The notes under the pieces: model-generated
What the model was told of the DNA's origin: nothing
The model's input: the letters and a program-made list of their open reading frames with translations, nothing else
Databases searched by the model: none
Shown: positions 1 through 12,229 of the stretch, one piece after another
How the letters are laid out: every line of letters starts with the position of its first letter
How positions within the stretch are numbered: the stretch's first letter is position 1
Assembly: GCA_029962745.1 (NCBI GenBank)
Contig: CM057171.1
Span: forward strand, 21,216,564 to 21,280,563
Source: Echinometra lucunter
Lineage: Eukaryota; Echinodermata; Echinoidea; Camarodonta; Echinometridae
DNA: 64,000 bases
Direction: 5' to 3'
Position numbers and translations under genes: made by a program

Positions 1-186
1 CGAAAATGAAATAAGGTTTGTTAGTCCGAAAATGAAATAAGGTTCGTTAGTCTGCAAATGAAATAAGGTTCGTTAGTCCAAAAATGAAATAAAAAGGTTC
101 ATTAATCCGAAAATGAAATAAAGTTCGTTTAATAGTCAAAAAATGAAATAAGGTTCGTTATTCCGAAAATGAAATAAGCTTCTCAA
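1..186. repeat. Left arm of foldback minisatellite element (truncated by window start)
   Basis: Degenerate tandem copies of a roughly 27 bp unit containing TTCGTTAGTCCGAAAATG, in one orientation. The same unit recurs inverted at 2018-2418, so 1-2418 looks like one foldback element whose left terminus lies outside the window. Related arrays occur at 34663-34880 and 52330-52620. Confidence 0.7.
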
Positions 187-2017
187 GTAACAAATACGGT
201 GTTTTAATTTTTAAAAAATAATAGGATATTACGCAATAAAAATATTGGTATAGTCTCTTCGGAGGATGATACATGTGTATATTTTTCGGCAGAGCATATG
301 TTACCTCAAAAAGTGGCGTGGATCAAGAATTTTGATTTTGATTTTATCTGAGCAATTGCCGCCTGAGGGAATGAATTTAGAGTGTTGGGGGCTGTGTGTG
401 GGTCATCCGTAGCTTACCTCCAGGCAAGAAGGATTTTTTTTTTCTTTTGGGGGGGGGGTGTTTTATTCTGGGTTTTTTCGAGGGGGATCATTATTTATTT
501 TAACAGCTTCTGCTGCTAATAATAATGATAATAACGATAACATTGATGATATTATTAATAATAACGATTATAAAACAAAAATATAAATATGAATATGAAT
601 GATAATGATGGTAGTAATTGTGATAATATTATTAATCATGGGAAAATGGTAACAGCAATTATAATTATTGTTTTGATTTCATTATCATCATCACGTGGGA
701 TTTGAAGAGGTATTGCATTTCAGTTCATTTCCCCGGAACAGCGCGTGTGCGGGGGTGTGTGTGAGGGTATGTAGAGGTGTCATAGAATCGTATGGTTTAA
801 GGCGCTTGACTGTAGACGTGAAGGTCCGGGGTTCAAACCCCGGCATGGCACTTATGCCCTTGAACACGACATTTTACCTACATTGCTGTTTTATCGTAAT
901 TTCAAATCCAGGGATGTGCTATATGCATATTGATGCCATCGTGTGCATGTTTTGTTACCAAAAAAAAATGTGTATGCTGAGGCGATGGGGTTAGGTTTGT
1001 ACATAGAAACCCTGAAATCATTGTTTCGATGCATGCCAATCTCACCCCCCTCCCCTCCCCAGAAAAAAAAAAAAAGTTTGAGCTCATTTCGTTACAATGG
1101 TGAGGTACTAGGCAAAGCAATAATATCAATAGTTTTAGATAATTATAGCTATTCCAGTCATGATACTGACTCTTCGAGCCTTTGACATTAGCCTAGTCAG
1201 AGGGGGATGGGGAGGGGGGGGGGTATATATACATATATACATACATAAGAGAAAAGTGACATTAATAAATAGTGAAAGTTATGCTTAACAATGCTCCTCC
1301 AGATCATAATTACTAACAGATGAATAAAAAGTAGTTGTAACAGAAAATAATACTACTACTCTCCATGGGAACCTGATTCACAAGCTTTGTTTTCAAAGGT
1401 TTCCTCCACATAAACAGCGAGCATTGCTTATTTCATACTTGCCATTTATTACTTTGATATACTGTATGAACTGAATTAATATCAATATTTTGTATAACTT
1501 TACACTATTGATTTCATAACGATTTTGAAATGTGAAAAATCTTGTAAATTCATTTAATGCATTGTGGAAATAAATGAAATGATTACAATGATTATAACAA
1601 TAATATTTTCACTAATAATAGTAATCATAATTACCATGATTACTATTAACTGTTGTTACTATCATCATCATCATCATCATCATCATCACCATCATCATTA
1701 GCTTAGGTCCTGTTGGTTCACATGTTGGCATGCCCCCTCCCCCCTTCCCCTAGGCGTTCCAGAATTCTGGATCGAAGTCACAATCATAACTGATGCAATC
1801 CAAGTTGAAAACACCCCCAATGCTATGGGGAACGGTAGCGGCGTACACCGGGGCCTATGAGGAGTCTGAGGACCAGTCTACGCCACTACTCTTGTCTTGC
1901 CCTCTTATAAGACATGTAATGCGAAATTAGTGTGTATTCCCCACATATTGAACAGAAAGGGTATTTCTCCCCAACGCCTGTCCCACCCGGCTTTCCCGAC
2001 TTCGCCACAGATTACTG
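187..2017. other. Interior of foldback element, no gene seen
   Basis: AT-rich DNA with trinucleotide-like stretches (ATC runs near 1660-1700), a G-run near 1210, and a tRNA-derived SINE at 771-975. I see no conserved coding frame; the short open frames here are not protein-like. Confidence 0.5.
771..975 (+). repeat. tRNA-derived SINE
   Basis: Has a tRNA-like head with an A-box-like 'GGTTTAAGGCGCTTGACT' and a B-box 'GGTTCAAACCC', followed by the shared tail 'CACTTATGCCCTTGA ... TTTTATCGT' found in the other copies (13946, 14409, 29512, 40419). The head resembles class II (Leu/Ser-like) tRNA but is degenerate. Confidence 0.75.
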
Positions 2018-2418
2018 TATTTTCGGACTAACGAACCTTATTTCATTTTCAGAATAACAAACCTTATTTCATTTTCGGATTAACAAACCTTAAATCATTT
2101 TCGGACTAACGAACCTTATTTCATTTTCGGATTAACGAACCTTCGGAACAACGAACCTTATTTCATTTTCGGATTAACAAACCTTCGGAACAACGAATAT
2201 TATTTCATTTTCGGATTTACGAACCTTCGGAATAATGAACCTTATTTCATTTTCGGATTAACGAACCTTTGGAATAATGAACTTTATTTCATTTTTGGAC
2301 TAACGAACCTCTGGAATAATTCCACATATGTTCGGATTAACGAACCCTTTTTCATTTTCGGACTAACGAACATCTAGGTATAAGCAATTTGCGTGTTTCG
2401 GAATAACGAGCTGTAACC
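2018..2418. repeat. Right arm of foldback minisatellite element
   Basis: About fourteen degenerate units of the type 'GGACTAACGAACCTTATTT', inverted relative to 1-186. The arm ends in 'GAGCTGTAACC'. The same terminal motif, CGAACTGTAACC or its complement GGTTACAGTTCG, bounds the arrays ending at 34880 and starting at 52330, so it probably marks the element terminus. Confidence 0.7.
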
Positions 2419-2474
2419 ATTCCTAACTGGGGTGTATGAAAGGGGTATGGGGCTCAGTTGAACCCTGTTCATAC

Positions 2475-2608
2475 CTGTGTGTCTTCATCCCTTGCCATCC
2501 CTCGAGCCAAGTGAGAGGTGAAAGTACTCTTCCCTACACCACCTTTCCCTGACAGAACCAGAAGTTTGTGTTTCACTGAAGACATTCTCTCCTTGATCTC
2601 AGCTACAG
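2475..2608 (-). CDS. NUBP1: NUBP1 coding exon 3 (P-loop exon)
   Basis: NUBP1 (Nbp35) is the Mrp/NBP35-family P-loop ATPase that, with NUBP2, forms the cytosolic scaffold for assembling Fe-S clusters for cytosolic and nuclear proteins. This exon reads A-V-A-E-I-K-E-R-M and then [15 protein letters not shown], the deviant Walker A motif (GKGGVGKS) of the family. It starts after the acceptor CTTTTTAG, completing a codon split with exon 2, and ends at the donor CAG|GTATGA in phase 0. Phases match exon 2 exactly. The remaining exons (switch regions, C-terminal CXXC) must lie beyond the left window edge. Confidence 0.93.
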
Positions 2609-3695
2609 CTAAAAAGGGAATACAAAAGCTGCTGGTGTTGTTTGTTGGAATTAGGCAAGCCAGTCAGTTATGACTGTTGTTGCCGAATACTGATGTTTTA
2701 CTTTACTTTAAAAAAAAAAATATTACTTGAATGTAAAATGTATATACCAAAATTCTACAGACATATATTATACATCTGTAGATTTTTTTTGAAGCAAAGA
2801 AACAAGATTACGATATCATGCCAGATTACCAATTCCTGTCCTTTTTAATGTATCCTGACAAGCCTAAATATGGTACAAAAGCTCTTTTATAATTATTCCA
2901 TATTTTAGGTTTTTTTTAATTCTAGGAACCAATGACTACCTCTAAAACATACAGAGGTATACATACTTCCCTTTCTCAATACATACACTATACATATGCA
3001 ACTAAAATTATATGCCTGTATTATAGGTCACAGCATTATCTCTCCAGTGGTATTTCATCAAACTCCTCTGCTTTATTTCACAACTTCCTGTATGAAATCA
3101 ATAATAAAACAAAGAAAAGGGATTTTCGGGTAGCCAATTAAGTTTGGAATGGGCTATTATGCAATGCAAATCCTTTTACTATTCCAAGGTTTGCAAGCTT
3201 ACTTTGGAGTGTCTTGTTCAAATGATTACTCCTTAACGCATTCGTGACAGAGGTCCACATTTTGTGGTTTGGCCTAATAAATTATACCAAATACACGAGC
3301 ACAAAGAGAAAAATATTCTACACACACTATGCCCATTTTGGTTGCATCAATATTCGGTGTTTGATGCTGAAAATTTTTTAAAGGAAAATAAGCATTAAAA
3401 TCCTTAAATTGGCAATGTGATAAGTTTAAAATCACTGTTTTCCCCTGCAAATTGGCAACTTTTTGACTTCTCATCATAATTTCTGTTATTTTATATTAAT
3501 TTCAGATACATGATATTTCATAAGAAAAATGTAGCAATAAAATAAAAATGTTGGTGTTGCCAATTTGAAGAATAAAAGCTGATCAAATTAGGCTTTAAAT
3601 AATTCCTGTCACAAATGGGTTACAGGGTAATAAAGTGGTTAAAGCTCAACATTCAGAGCAAAAATGCAGACGTATCATATTTTGAGCTGTCTCAC
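2609..3695 (-). other. NUBP1 intron 2
   Basis: AT-rich intron. It holds one TTAA-type MITE (3237-3619). I see no other coding signal; the short frames here have no recognisable domain. Confidence 0.7.
3237..3619. mobile_element. TTAA-flanked MITE, 'CCCATTCGTGACAG' family (piggyBac-like), copy A
   Basis: Terminal inverted repeats CGCATTCGTGACAG and CTGTCACAAATGGG are flanked by TTAA on the left and TTAC on the right. Better-preserved copies at 29062-29471 and 35449-35856 have perfect TTAA duplications. TTAA targets plus CCC/GGG ends fit non-autonomous piggyBac-type elements. It lies in NUBP1 intron 2. Confidence 0.75.
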
Positions 3696-3797
3696 CTGGG
3701 TCAATGGCTGGTTTAGCACTGCTGCATATATTCTGATTTGGACATCCTTGACAGGCTGAGGCTTTGCCTGCATCTTCACTCCCTGTACCTGGACAAT
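3696..3797 (-). CDS. NUBP1: NUBP1 coding exon 2 (N-terminal Fe-S cysteine motif)
   Basis: The translation contains CPGTG...[13 protein letters not shown], giving the spacing C-X13-C-X2-C-X5-C. This is the N-terminal [4Fe-4S] ligand motif that distinguishes NUBP1/Nbp35 from NUBP2/Cfd1. The acceptor is GTCACAG|AT and the donor CCCAG|GTGAG. Both ends are phase 1 (2 + 99 + 1 bases), matching exons 1 and 3. With exon 1 the protein begins MSEVPENAPEHCPG, close to the vertebrate N terminus as I recall it. The intron 5' of this exon is about 9.5 kb, nearly all of it one DNA transposon. Confidence 0.93.
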
Positions 3798-5863
3798 CTG
3801 TGACCAAAATATGCAATTTTGGAATTTTGTGTTTTTAAGAATTATACTGATTTCTATTTTGGAATATTCTTGAGCTTTTGTTTCTATCTCTTCCTTTGGT
3901 TAGACCATGACTCTTGAAATCTATAAAATATTACAAGGAAAAATGTTATGGGGGAAAAATCTAGAATTTACATGAAATAAGCTTGCAACATTGTATGACT
4001 GGGAGAGACTAGTCAGGGAACTCCCCAGAGTAAAGATGGTGCACTTTTGTATGGAACAGGGATAGAATCCTATGACTGGGGTAATGATTACATATAGGCC
4101 CGAATTCACAAAGGTGGTTTCATTTGAAACCGTGGTTTCTGAAAACCATGGATTTTTGAAACCATGGTTTCACCGAGTCTGTGATTCACAAACAGTGGTT
4201 TCAAAAATCCACGGTTTCAATTAGACCCACGGTTAAAACCACGGTTAAAACCACGGTTGCAACCGAAGTCGAGGGATTTCCCCCTTTTCGCACTGCACTG
4301 AGCATGCTCAGTATGATTGATCCAGAGCTAGAGCTAGAGTCGTATACGGAGCTAGCTTTCCTTTTATTTTCGTATCTTTGGAATAAAACGCGGACGTGTA
4401 CCGCAGGGTCATCGTATTTTGCATATTGACCTTAATGCGCTTGTCGCCTGGAGCAACAGGCGTATTATCATGCGCAATCGTGCTAGTGCGCGCATAGCCT
4501 AGCCAAACTTTGTTTACATCAGCATTCGGCCGCCTAGCCTAGGGCCTACTGATATCGCGTAGGCCTATTTATATGACCGGAGGGTGCGACTGCAATCGGA
4601 ATATTCTAGGTTGCTCTCTTTGAATATTTGTTTTTCAAAAACTGTTTAATGACGAAGATAACAAGGATTTTATAATCGTATAAGACGCTTATAGCCAACT
4701 GGGGCATCTACACGACGTCTTCTCATGAATGCTTACAGCATTGACAAAAATAAAATGATATTCAATTTGTCGATGTTCAATTTTTATCTTTGAATAATAA
4801 TGTAATTAACATCTCCGGCATCGTTTAGAATTGTAATTGATTTCAGACTTATTTTTATCTAAACTTTCGAATTAATTTCGCAATTTGCCACGTCGATGTC
4901 ATTTTCATTTAAAAATGTTGCAAGGTTTGGGGCTTCATTGTTCTGACGGTCATTGTAAATTGTAGATTCAGGAATTCATTGTACTTTTTTTCAGCAGTAT
5001 TTTCTCTATATATCATTAATATTTCAAGACATTTCTATTGAGAAACTTTTCTGTAGTAGGATGGGAAACTTGCATTAGTTTAGACATCACAGATTTGTTT
5101 CTGTTTTTCCAAATATTTCATTAGAGATTTCATTTAAAATAAATTGTCGCATGCGCGCGGACACACACACACACACAAACATACGAGTCTGCAAAGCCCC
5201 CCCCCCCCCCCCCCCCCGGGCAAAGTCAAAGCATCATAACAACCGTTCCAACATGATGCTATCTTCAAGCACAGCCACAGCCTACCAAGATCTTTTGCAA
5301 CATCAACCTCTCTTGTGCAAAGTATTCACTATCAATATTTTCCAATAATATCAGAAACTGCATGAAGTTTTCGAAAGTGGTGGGGGGGGGGGGGGGCGGC
5401 TGCACGTACAAACCAGGATAATTATTTCCAGGTTTTTGTACAGAGGAAAACATGTATACTCAAAAAAGTGGGGAAGGGGAGGCTGCAGCCCCCCAGTCCC
5501 CCCCCCCCCCAGTTTCGTGGGCCCTGCTCATAACATCATCATCAAACACAAAATATGACGTCATTCACATCTTGCCAAAAAGCAACACGACTTCTAGTGT
5601 GATGTTTCTACGATACAAAGTACATGTATAAAAGTTTTTATAAAGTAACTTAATTTCAGCAATTTAATATATATTTTTGTCATATTACTGCGACAAAATT
5701 TACACACACACAAAAAAAAACATTTAGGTAACCATATTTTCCATTGCTAGTTAATAATAGTCAAAGAAATTACATACCGATTCACTGAATATGAACATGA
5801 CAATTTTCTCAGAAAGGGATGGCATAATTTACAATATCAATCAATCTACATTCATACATTTAT

Positions 5864-6103
5864 GGCCGTACGCAGGTGGGGGGGCGCCCCCATAAATTTG
5901 AAAACTTACATTTTTTTACGGAAAATTTCACAGAATTCACCAAAAGTGTATGCCAAATGTAACAAATCCTTCAATCTCACTTTAAAAAAATGCAAAAGTG
6001 TCCCATGACAAGCTCAGTCGTTTTGCTTCTTCCATTTCGATTTTCTTCGAAATTTTTTTGTGTGTCTTGCCCCCCCCCAGGAAAAAATTTTCTGCGTACG
6101 GCC
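5864..6103. mobile_element. MITE with GGCCGTACGCAG inverted repeats
   Basis: Ends GGCCGTACGCAG and CTGCGTACGGCC are perfect 12 bp inverted repeats about 240 bp apart. Each is followed internally by a G- or C-run. A partial, diverged relative is at about 59870-60060, sharing 'AAATGCAAAAGTG' and 'TCTTCGAAA'. Superfamily not assigned. Confidence 0.7.
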
Positions 6104-6221
6104 CTTTCTACATTAAATGTATTCTATTTTCACTATATTTCACTTTCTGAGTACACATAAATAATGTTTTGCTCATAAAATGAATTCATAAAGCCATGCA
6201 GAAACCATGCCAGGTTTATAT

Positions 6222-6625
6222 CCACTTGGTCTACCAGCAGATGGTCTAATTACCTGATTGTCTAATACCACATTGGCTAAACCCATTTGATATACTATCA
6301 ATTTGGTCTAATACATACTTGGTCTAATTCTCATTTGGTCTAATGTAATGACCACTTGGCCTAATTGCCAATTCGTCTAATAACCAAACTGTCCAATTGC
6401 ATTAGGTATTAGACAAAGTGGTGTTAGACCAAGTGGACATTAGACGCAATGGGCATTAGACAAAATGAGAATTAGACAAAATGGTAAATAGGCGAAGTGG
6501 CAATTAGACCAAAAGGTCATTAGACGAACTGGTTCTAGACAAAATGGAATTAGACCATGTGGGGCGAGACCAAACGGGCAGTAGTCAAAGAGGGAGTAGA
6601 CCGACCGGCAGTTTACCAAAAGTAT
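6222..6625. repeat. Foldback array of ~20 bp 'TTGGTCTAAT' units
   Basis: Roughly ten degenerate units of 'TTGGTCTAAT' are followed, after about 6410, by roughly ten inverted units 'ATTAGACCAA'. The array is therefore a self-complementary foldback about 400 bp long. It is nested in the Harbinger-like element and has no coding potential. Confidence 0.7.
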
Positions 6626-7740
6626 TACTACATTATCTGCATAAAGAAGTTTGCAGTATCGTCAACAAGGTCAAGGCAACAAGAAAGGCTGCATGGTACA
6701 CCACGTATTACCCAAGGAAATGATGGTTGAATTGGCATGGGAGGAACATATGTTAAAAATACAATTTCTCAAAGAAGAGCATGCTCTAAACATAGATTTT
6801 TTCTGTATGTACACCTACAAAAACAGAAATAGTATATCAAAATTTTATTCTATGAACCTTGTAGGTAATATATGTAACTGTAAATATGAGTGTTCTGAAA
6901 TTAATGAATATTCATATTTTTGTATAATTGCATACAGTGATGTGTTGCTGACTTGTTAGTGTCTAAGGTTTTAAGCACTATTTGATACATATATGAACTG
7001 CATTACATTTGCCTATCAAATTCATTAATTATTTATGACTCATATTCTGACAATTTGAACATAATATTTTAGAAGACAATTTGCCAGATTCAATATGAAA
7101 TTGACAATTTACTGTGATAAGAATTTTCATTAACACATACACACTGAACTATAATATGTTTTGAGAACTTGTAAAAAAGGAAATATCATTATCTGCTTTT
7201 TAATAATGATTGCAAGAGTAAGACAATGTGCAGCTCATCTAGATATATGAATTCAGGATAGCCTTAAATAGGATTCTACTATAGAATTTCAATCATTTTT
7301 TATTCAAAATATTTATTCAAATAAGTTTTTTGAAATTATAATTATGAACCAAAATTTTCAATAGAAATCAGATTATGATATACTGCAATTCCAATCCAAT
7401 CTAATTGATGTAGGGCATCAATATCTAGCTGCCTAATCAAAAGCACTTCTGAGACTAATTCATATTGCAAAGGAAAATATGTAACTAAAGACAAACCTTG
7501 TCATAACAAACTTCTCTGCAAGGGGGGGGGGGGCTCCAAGTACAAAAGAGGGTGTGTTTGTGAGTGTATTATTATTTTTTTGGCCAACCAAGTGGTGGAA
7601 GGGGGCATGTGAAAAGAAAAAAAATCATGAAATGGGGCATCGACTGCTTTGCATATTAGGGACATATCACCTGAAACATCTGGGCAGACCCCCCCCCCCC
7701 CCCCTTGCTTAAGATTAAGGATAATTACAGATGATTATAA
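6626..7740. other. Element interior, no gene seen
   Basis: AT-rich DNA with G- and C-runs at about 7521 and 7690. The 102-codon plus-strand frame at 6651-6959 has no recognisable domain and I do not call it a gene. Confidence 0.5.
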
Positions 7741-8074
7741 AAAAACTTCTTCACATTCCACTATCTCCATATAGCCAGTTAGCCACCTGGCACCATATGC
7801 CCTTGCCTCTTCAGTTCTTTCAGTTAACTCTGATCCATGAAATTGACACAAGTCCAATTAATAGCACCTACATGCCACCTATGACACCTGGAAATCCGCA
7901 ATACTCATAGAATCACTGATGGGTAGATTCAATCTATTCTTTCGTACTTGGAAACTGCATGAATTCTCTCTTCCTTCTTGCGATAGCTTTGGAAACCTCT
8001 CTGATGTCTCTGCAAACAGATGATTGTGATACTAATGCCTCATCAGTCATCACCATGCAGCCTATGGAATGATC
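7741..8074 (-). pseudogene. Decayed Harbinger (HARBI1-type) transposase
   Basis: The minus strand reads QDHSIGCMVMTDEALVSQSS, then VCRDIREVSKAIARRKREF and MQFPS, matching the helix-turn-helix-like 'VSQSTVSR..VS.AI....FI.FP' block of HARBI1/PIF transposases. A stop follows. Further on, 'GFPGVIGG' and, in a shifted frame, 'VGAINWTCVNF' match the 'GFPGVIGAID.T' region around the first catalytic Asp, which here appears as Asn. Stops and frameshifts make this non-functional. A plausible splice acceptor (ATTACAG) precedes 8074. Open sequence at about 8916-9007, with its own acceptor, may be an upstream exon, but I could not confirm homology. Confidence 0.68.
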
Positions 8075-8777
8075 CTGTAATTACATATCAACAGATACCA
8101 GGTTGAAAATATTTTCTCAGAAATATTGACCATTTAAATTTAAAAAATATATATATATGGGGAAAAAAAAATAAAACAACAGAACTATGCATCATTAATT
8201 TGACATTCAAGAAGAAAAAAAAATCAATTTGTGGTTTAATATTAGCATAACAAACTTACAGAAATTATGCCTTCTTTTCATAACACACTTGCTAATACTG
8301 CATAAACAATTTTGCAAGCAGAGCAAGTCATTTTTAGATGGTGAGAATTGAATGGTGCTCAATTTTTCACTCCTTATAGTCAAAAATATGGAAAAAATGA
8401 AATTTGGAATTACATGTATTGTGATATTCTCTCTTAAAATGACATTTTTAAATGATTAAGATATCAAGATGACTTATCAGCATATCAGAACTGTTAAAGA
8501 CCAAGATTTGCTTGCGCAAAAGGATTACACTGTTAAAATAAGTTTAGTGCCTTGCTCAAAAAATTCCATGTAATTATGTAATTAACAATGCCATACATTA
8601 AAGAACCTCCACATTTAAATTGATTTTCAAATCTCAAAGCACTAACTTCTTCTCATATGCCCCTCTTCTCTTCAATATTATTTGAGGATGAAAAAGAATT
8701 AACTTCTCTTAAATACAAAGCAAAAGCAAGTCCAGCTTATAATTTAAAGATTCCACCCCAACCACTCCCCCCCCCCC

Positions 8778-8817
<40 letters not shown>

Positions 8818-9853
8818 GATAAACAATAAAAGCACAAATTCAGGGAGAACAACTAACTAATATTTAAAAAAAAAAAATAGAGCAGTCAATACCTGCAAGA
8901 TCACAGGTAGCTATGGTGGATCATTTCGTTCAAGCATGCTGATGAGGCAGAGTGCACTCAAATGGATTCCTCCGGTCCAAGAGACCTTACTGTTTTCTGT
9001 CAGCTCTCTGTATGTAAAATAACGTTGGAATTAGAGGCAAAATTAAATACTGAAGGCAAGAATTATTGGAAATGAGTGTACATACAACACATACATGTAC
9101 TGTACATCAACAATTTTTAGGGTCGTTCTCAATCTGCTGTATGCTTCTTATTAATGTGATTGAGAATTCGAGATTCAGTCTCAAGTCAAGGCGTTAATCC
9201 ACTTTGGTATCCATGCACATATTTCCAATTGTAATGAACAAGTCTGCATTTCAATAAATTTAACATAATGATCAGCAACATGTATTCACTTTTTCAACTG
9301 CATTGGAATAAAATTGGACCAAGGAAACCTCGATTTACACAGCTTCGGCCTCCGATTTTGTGCTCAGTACGGTCCTCCGATGGTTCGCTTCACTTCATGT
9401 GCACATTTGCGCCATCGTTAAGCCAACAATCTAAATTTTTGCAAACTTTCCTGTGTTATCCCACATTATAGATGGGTCTACATGTAAAGTTAGCAAAAAC
9501 TTAGATTGCTGCATCACAGATTAGACTCCTATTACTACATTTTTGGTGTTTCTAGTATATACAGCAAGGGAAATGTCAAATTCCATGAAAAGCAGAAGTC
9601 TATACCACTCATCCTGTGTACATGGTCAATGAATTGACCTCGTCCAACGAAAGTGGCAATTCTGTACCGAAACTGCACAGCATGCTTTCTATTGGTTACT
9701 TGATGGAATGCTGTCGACCTACGAGTCTGATAAGCGTCAGTTTTCTTCTTAAAATTCACCATTTTCAGTTCATTCATCAGATATGAAGCAGAAAGGGGAA
9801 ATTGAGAGCCTCAGGAACACTGCTGGTAAGTAAAATCAAAACTTTTCTTCTCT
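8075..9853. other. Element interior, no confident gene
   Basis: Contains C-run/A-run and (GA)n tracts near 8766-8813. The possible transposase exon at 8916-9007 (minus) is noted under the pseudogene. An 80-codon minus-strand frame at 9535-9777 has no recognisable domain; it could be a remnant of the second Harbinger gene, but nothing proves it. Confidence 0.4.
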
Positions 9854-10650
9854 TATAGACCAATTTCATTCACAACGCAAGAGGGCAGCAGACTGTTCGA
9901 CACAGTTCGACATACTGGGGTGGGCGCTCCAACTTTTATAGCACACAAGTCAATAGCGCGTTATGTACATTCGTTGATCTTTTGTCTATTTTGACCAGTA
10001 TATGCAGATTTATTTTAATATTTGCAATGAGAAATTATCAGGGAAGTTCAGGTCGCAGTTGTGCGGTGCTCAAATGCCACAAGGATTAGAGAAAGTTTTA
10101 AAAAATGGAAGCTAACTGAGTGCGAAATTCACTAGCTTTTGACTCATGAAGCCTGTTTGTGTGAGAAGCCGTACTCCCTACACAGGTTTCCGTAAGCAAT
10201 GTGAAGGAATTCGTCGCCAGTAGGTAAAAACATCAACAGAAGGGACTTTTAAGTCAAGAAACATTATCATTATGTACTTTGGCGTAAAATTTAATGAGTG
10301 AAAACTTGACTTTGTAAACAGGGTAAGATTTAGGGCTCCCGTTTACTACGGCTTCTATGCTGCAATCGAACTTTTACTGACAAAACTAAGTTGGAATACC
10401 ATCGAAATTACAAAAATACATCATACCTTCATCCGTCAGATATGACCATTGTCTTACCTCATCTACCCATGTATCCATGCTTTATTTTATTGATCTAGAA
10501 TAAAGTAAATGGAACAATATCGGGGCATATCTCATATCTTACATTCATTTTGTACACAGAGACAATCGCGGTCAGCGCGCTTGCCCACAGCAGCAATGGC
10601 GTCGCCGATAGAGGGCCAAATACATAAACCGGCCGTGAAATTGGTCTATA
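9854..10650. mobile_element. Possible nested element with TATAGACCAATTTCA inverted ends
   Basis: A 15 bp inverted repeat, TATAGACCAATTTCA at 9854 and its complement ending at 10650, brackets about 800 bp with no clear gene. A TA duplication is possible. Assignment is tentative because the repeat is short. Confidence 0.4.
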
Positions 10651-12076
10651 GATCTTTAGAAGTCAATATATTTCATGTTTGCGTTGGCAATTAGTTTAGC
10701 TATTCAAAACACCATTTTGACCTACGGTGGTCTAGATCTAGATCTATAGCCTACCATGTATAGATTACCACCTAGATCGGTAGAGTTAGCAAGTATGACA
10801 TGATTCATGATGTATGTAGATTCTAGCTTCAGTTTAGGAACAGAAAGCAGAATCTACATGCACTGATGCAGAGAGCGAAACACGTAGCACACAGCGCGCA
10901 GCAGGGCCTGGCAAGGGGGGGGGGGGGAGGATACTGAGCAACGACATCAAAGATCAAACTTTCAAAGCCATAAATATATGGAGGTTCCCTTGGAAAGACT
11001 TTATTAAAATTCAGGTTAAAATTGTACAGATCTAGATTCTATCATAGTACACATGAAATTGACATGTTGCTGACCATCCATGCTCTGTGAAATTTTGAAG
11101 CAGATTCATTCATTTCATTTTCAATTCAACTGGAAATAGACCTAGAGTACCGGCTCTGGTGTGCGGCCGCTTAAAGGGAATTTGCTGATTATATTTATTA
11201 ATCAAAGACTCACACATAGTTCAATACCATCAATGCAGAGTCCAAATACTTGCTAATTGAATAGAGGGCAAACTTGAAATTATTGACCAATTACGTGGTC
11301 AGTAGTGTCCATTTTTCAAAACGATGTCAGGGGTCCTGTGTGCGGCCGCCCCTACCCCTGTGGGCGGCCGCCTATCATTCGGCGAGCATTTAGCGCCATA
11401 TTTGTAATGAAGTAAACAAAATTAATATTGAATTTCATGCTTTACACACCAATACTTTATGAAAAGTAATAATACTGTGTAGAAACCCATAAAATCTGTC
11501 AAAAGTGATGATCTACCAAATGCCGTGACAAAAAATGAAGGCAGAGTAGAATCTCCTACAAAAACCTGCATTTTGTACACGTTTACATAGGGGTGGCCGC
11601 TCACAGGACCCATCTTGAGAAATGGCTCTGGTGAGCGGCCACCCCCATGCAACTTTTTCTCTGGTGGTATTAATAAGAATTTCTGCAGCAAAATATGGAC
11701 CATGAACTTCATTCTCTTAAATAAAAATCAAATCAGTTATCAAATTGAACAAATAAAGCTTAAGTGTTGGCTTAAGTATGTCAAAGTTTCTTAACTTAAA
11801 AGTTAAGAAACTGCCATTTTTCAGTCAGTGATTGGTGGTGTCCACTTCTAATGATATTCAGTGAGACTCATTATGCTTACTGCTTTCGCTGAGTATGTTT
11901 TTGGTGCACTAGAACCTACCTGAGACTGTCCAAGGTAATTTTTGAAGGGATATCAAAAATATTTTTTTAATTCTTAGTTTTTATTCACCACCGGCCGCTC
12001 ACAGGGGACGGCCGCCCACAGGAGCACATACTCTAGACTAGACTCTAGGCCTAAACTTTAAAGTTAGATCTAGATC
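10651..12076. other. Element interior with GGCCGC-rich short inverted repeats
   Basis: Several scattered copies of 'GCGGCCGC' and 'CTCACAGG/CCTGTGAG' type blocks occur in both orientations (11160-11180, 11335-11375, 11590-11650, 11990-12035), along with repeated AGATCTAGATCT palindromes. No coding signal seen. Confidence 0.4.
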
Positions 12077-12229
12077 TAGACCGAAGTGTTCTGTATCTAA
12101 CACTAACACAGTCGTCGTTAGCCTCGTATTCTGACAGGGTCGGCACTCCTCCTTTCTAAAAAGGAGTGCCTACCCTACCAAAATACGAGGCTAACGACGA
12201 CTGTGTTAGATACAGAACACTTCGGTCTA
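12077..12229. repeat. Long near-perfect hairpin (48 bp stem)
   Basis: The left arm from TAGACCGAAGTGTTC at 12077 pairs with the right arm ending GAACACTTCGGTCTA at 12229. This is a 48 bp stem broken only by a 6-nt duplication (TAACAC) in the left arm. The loop itself folds further through AGGGT/ACCCT and GGCACTCC/GGAGTGCC. The transcript of either strand would make a roughly 150-nt hairpin. Confidence 0.85.

Noticed and set aside
9535..9777. 80-codon minus-strand frame in the Harbinger-like element
   Set aside because: No recognisable Myb/SANT or transposase motif; kept only as a remark.
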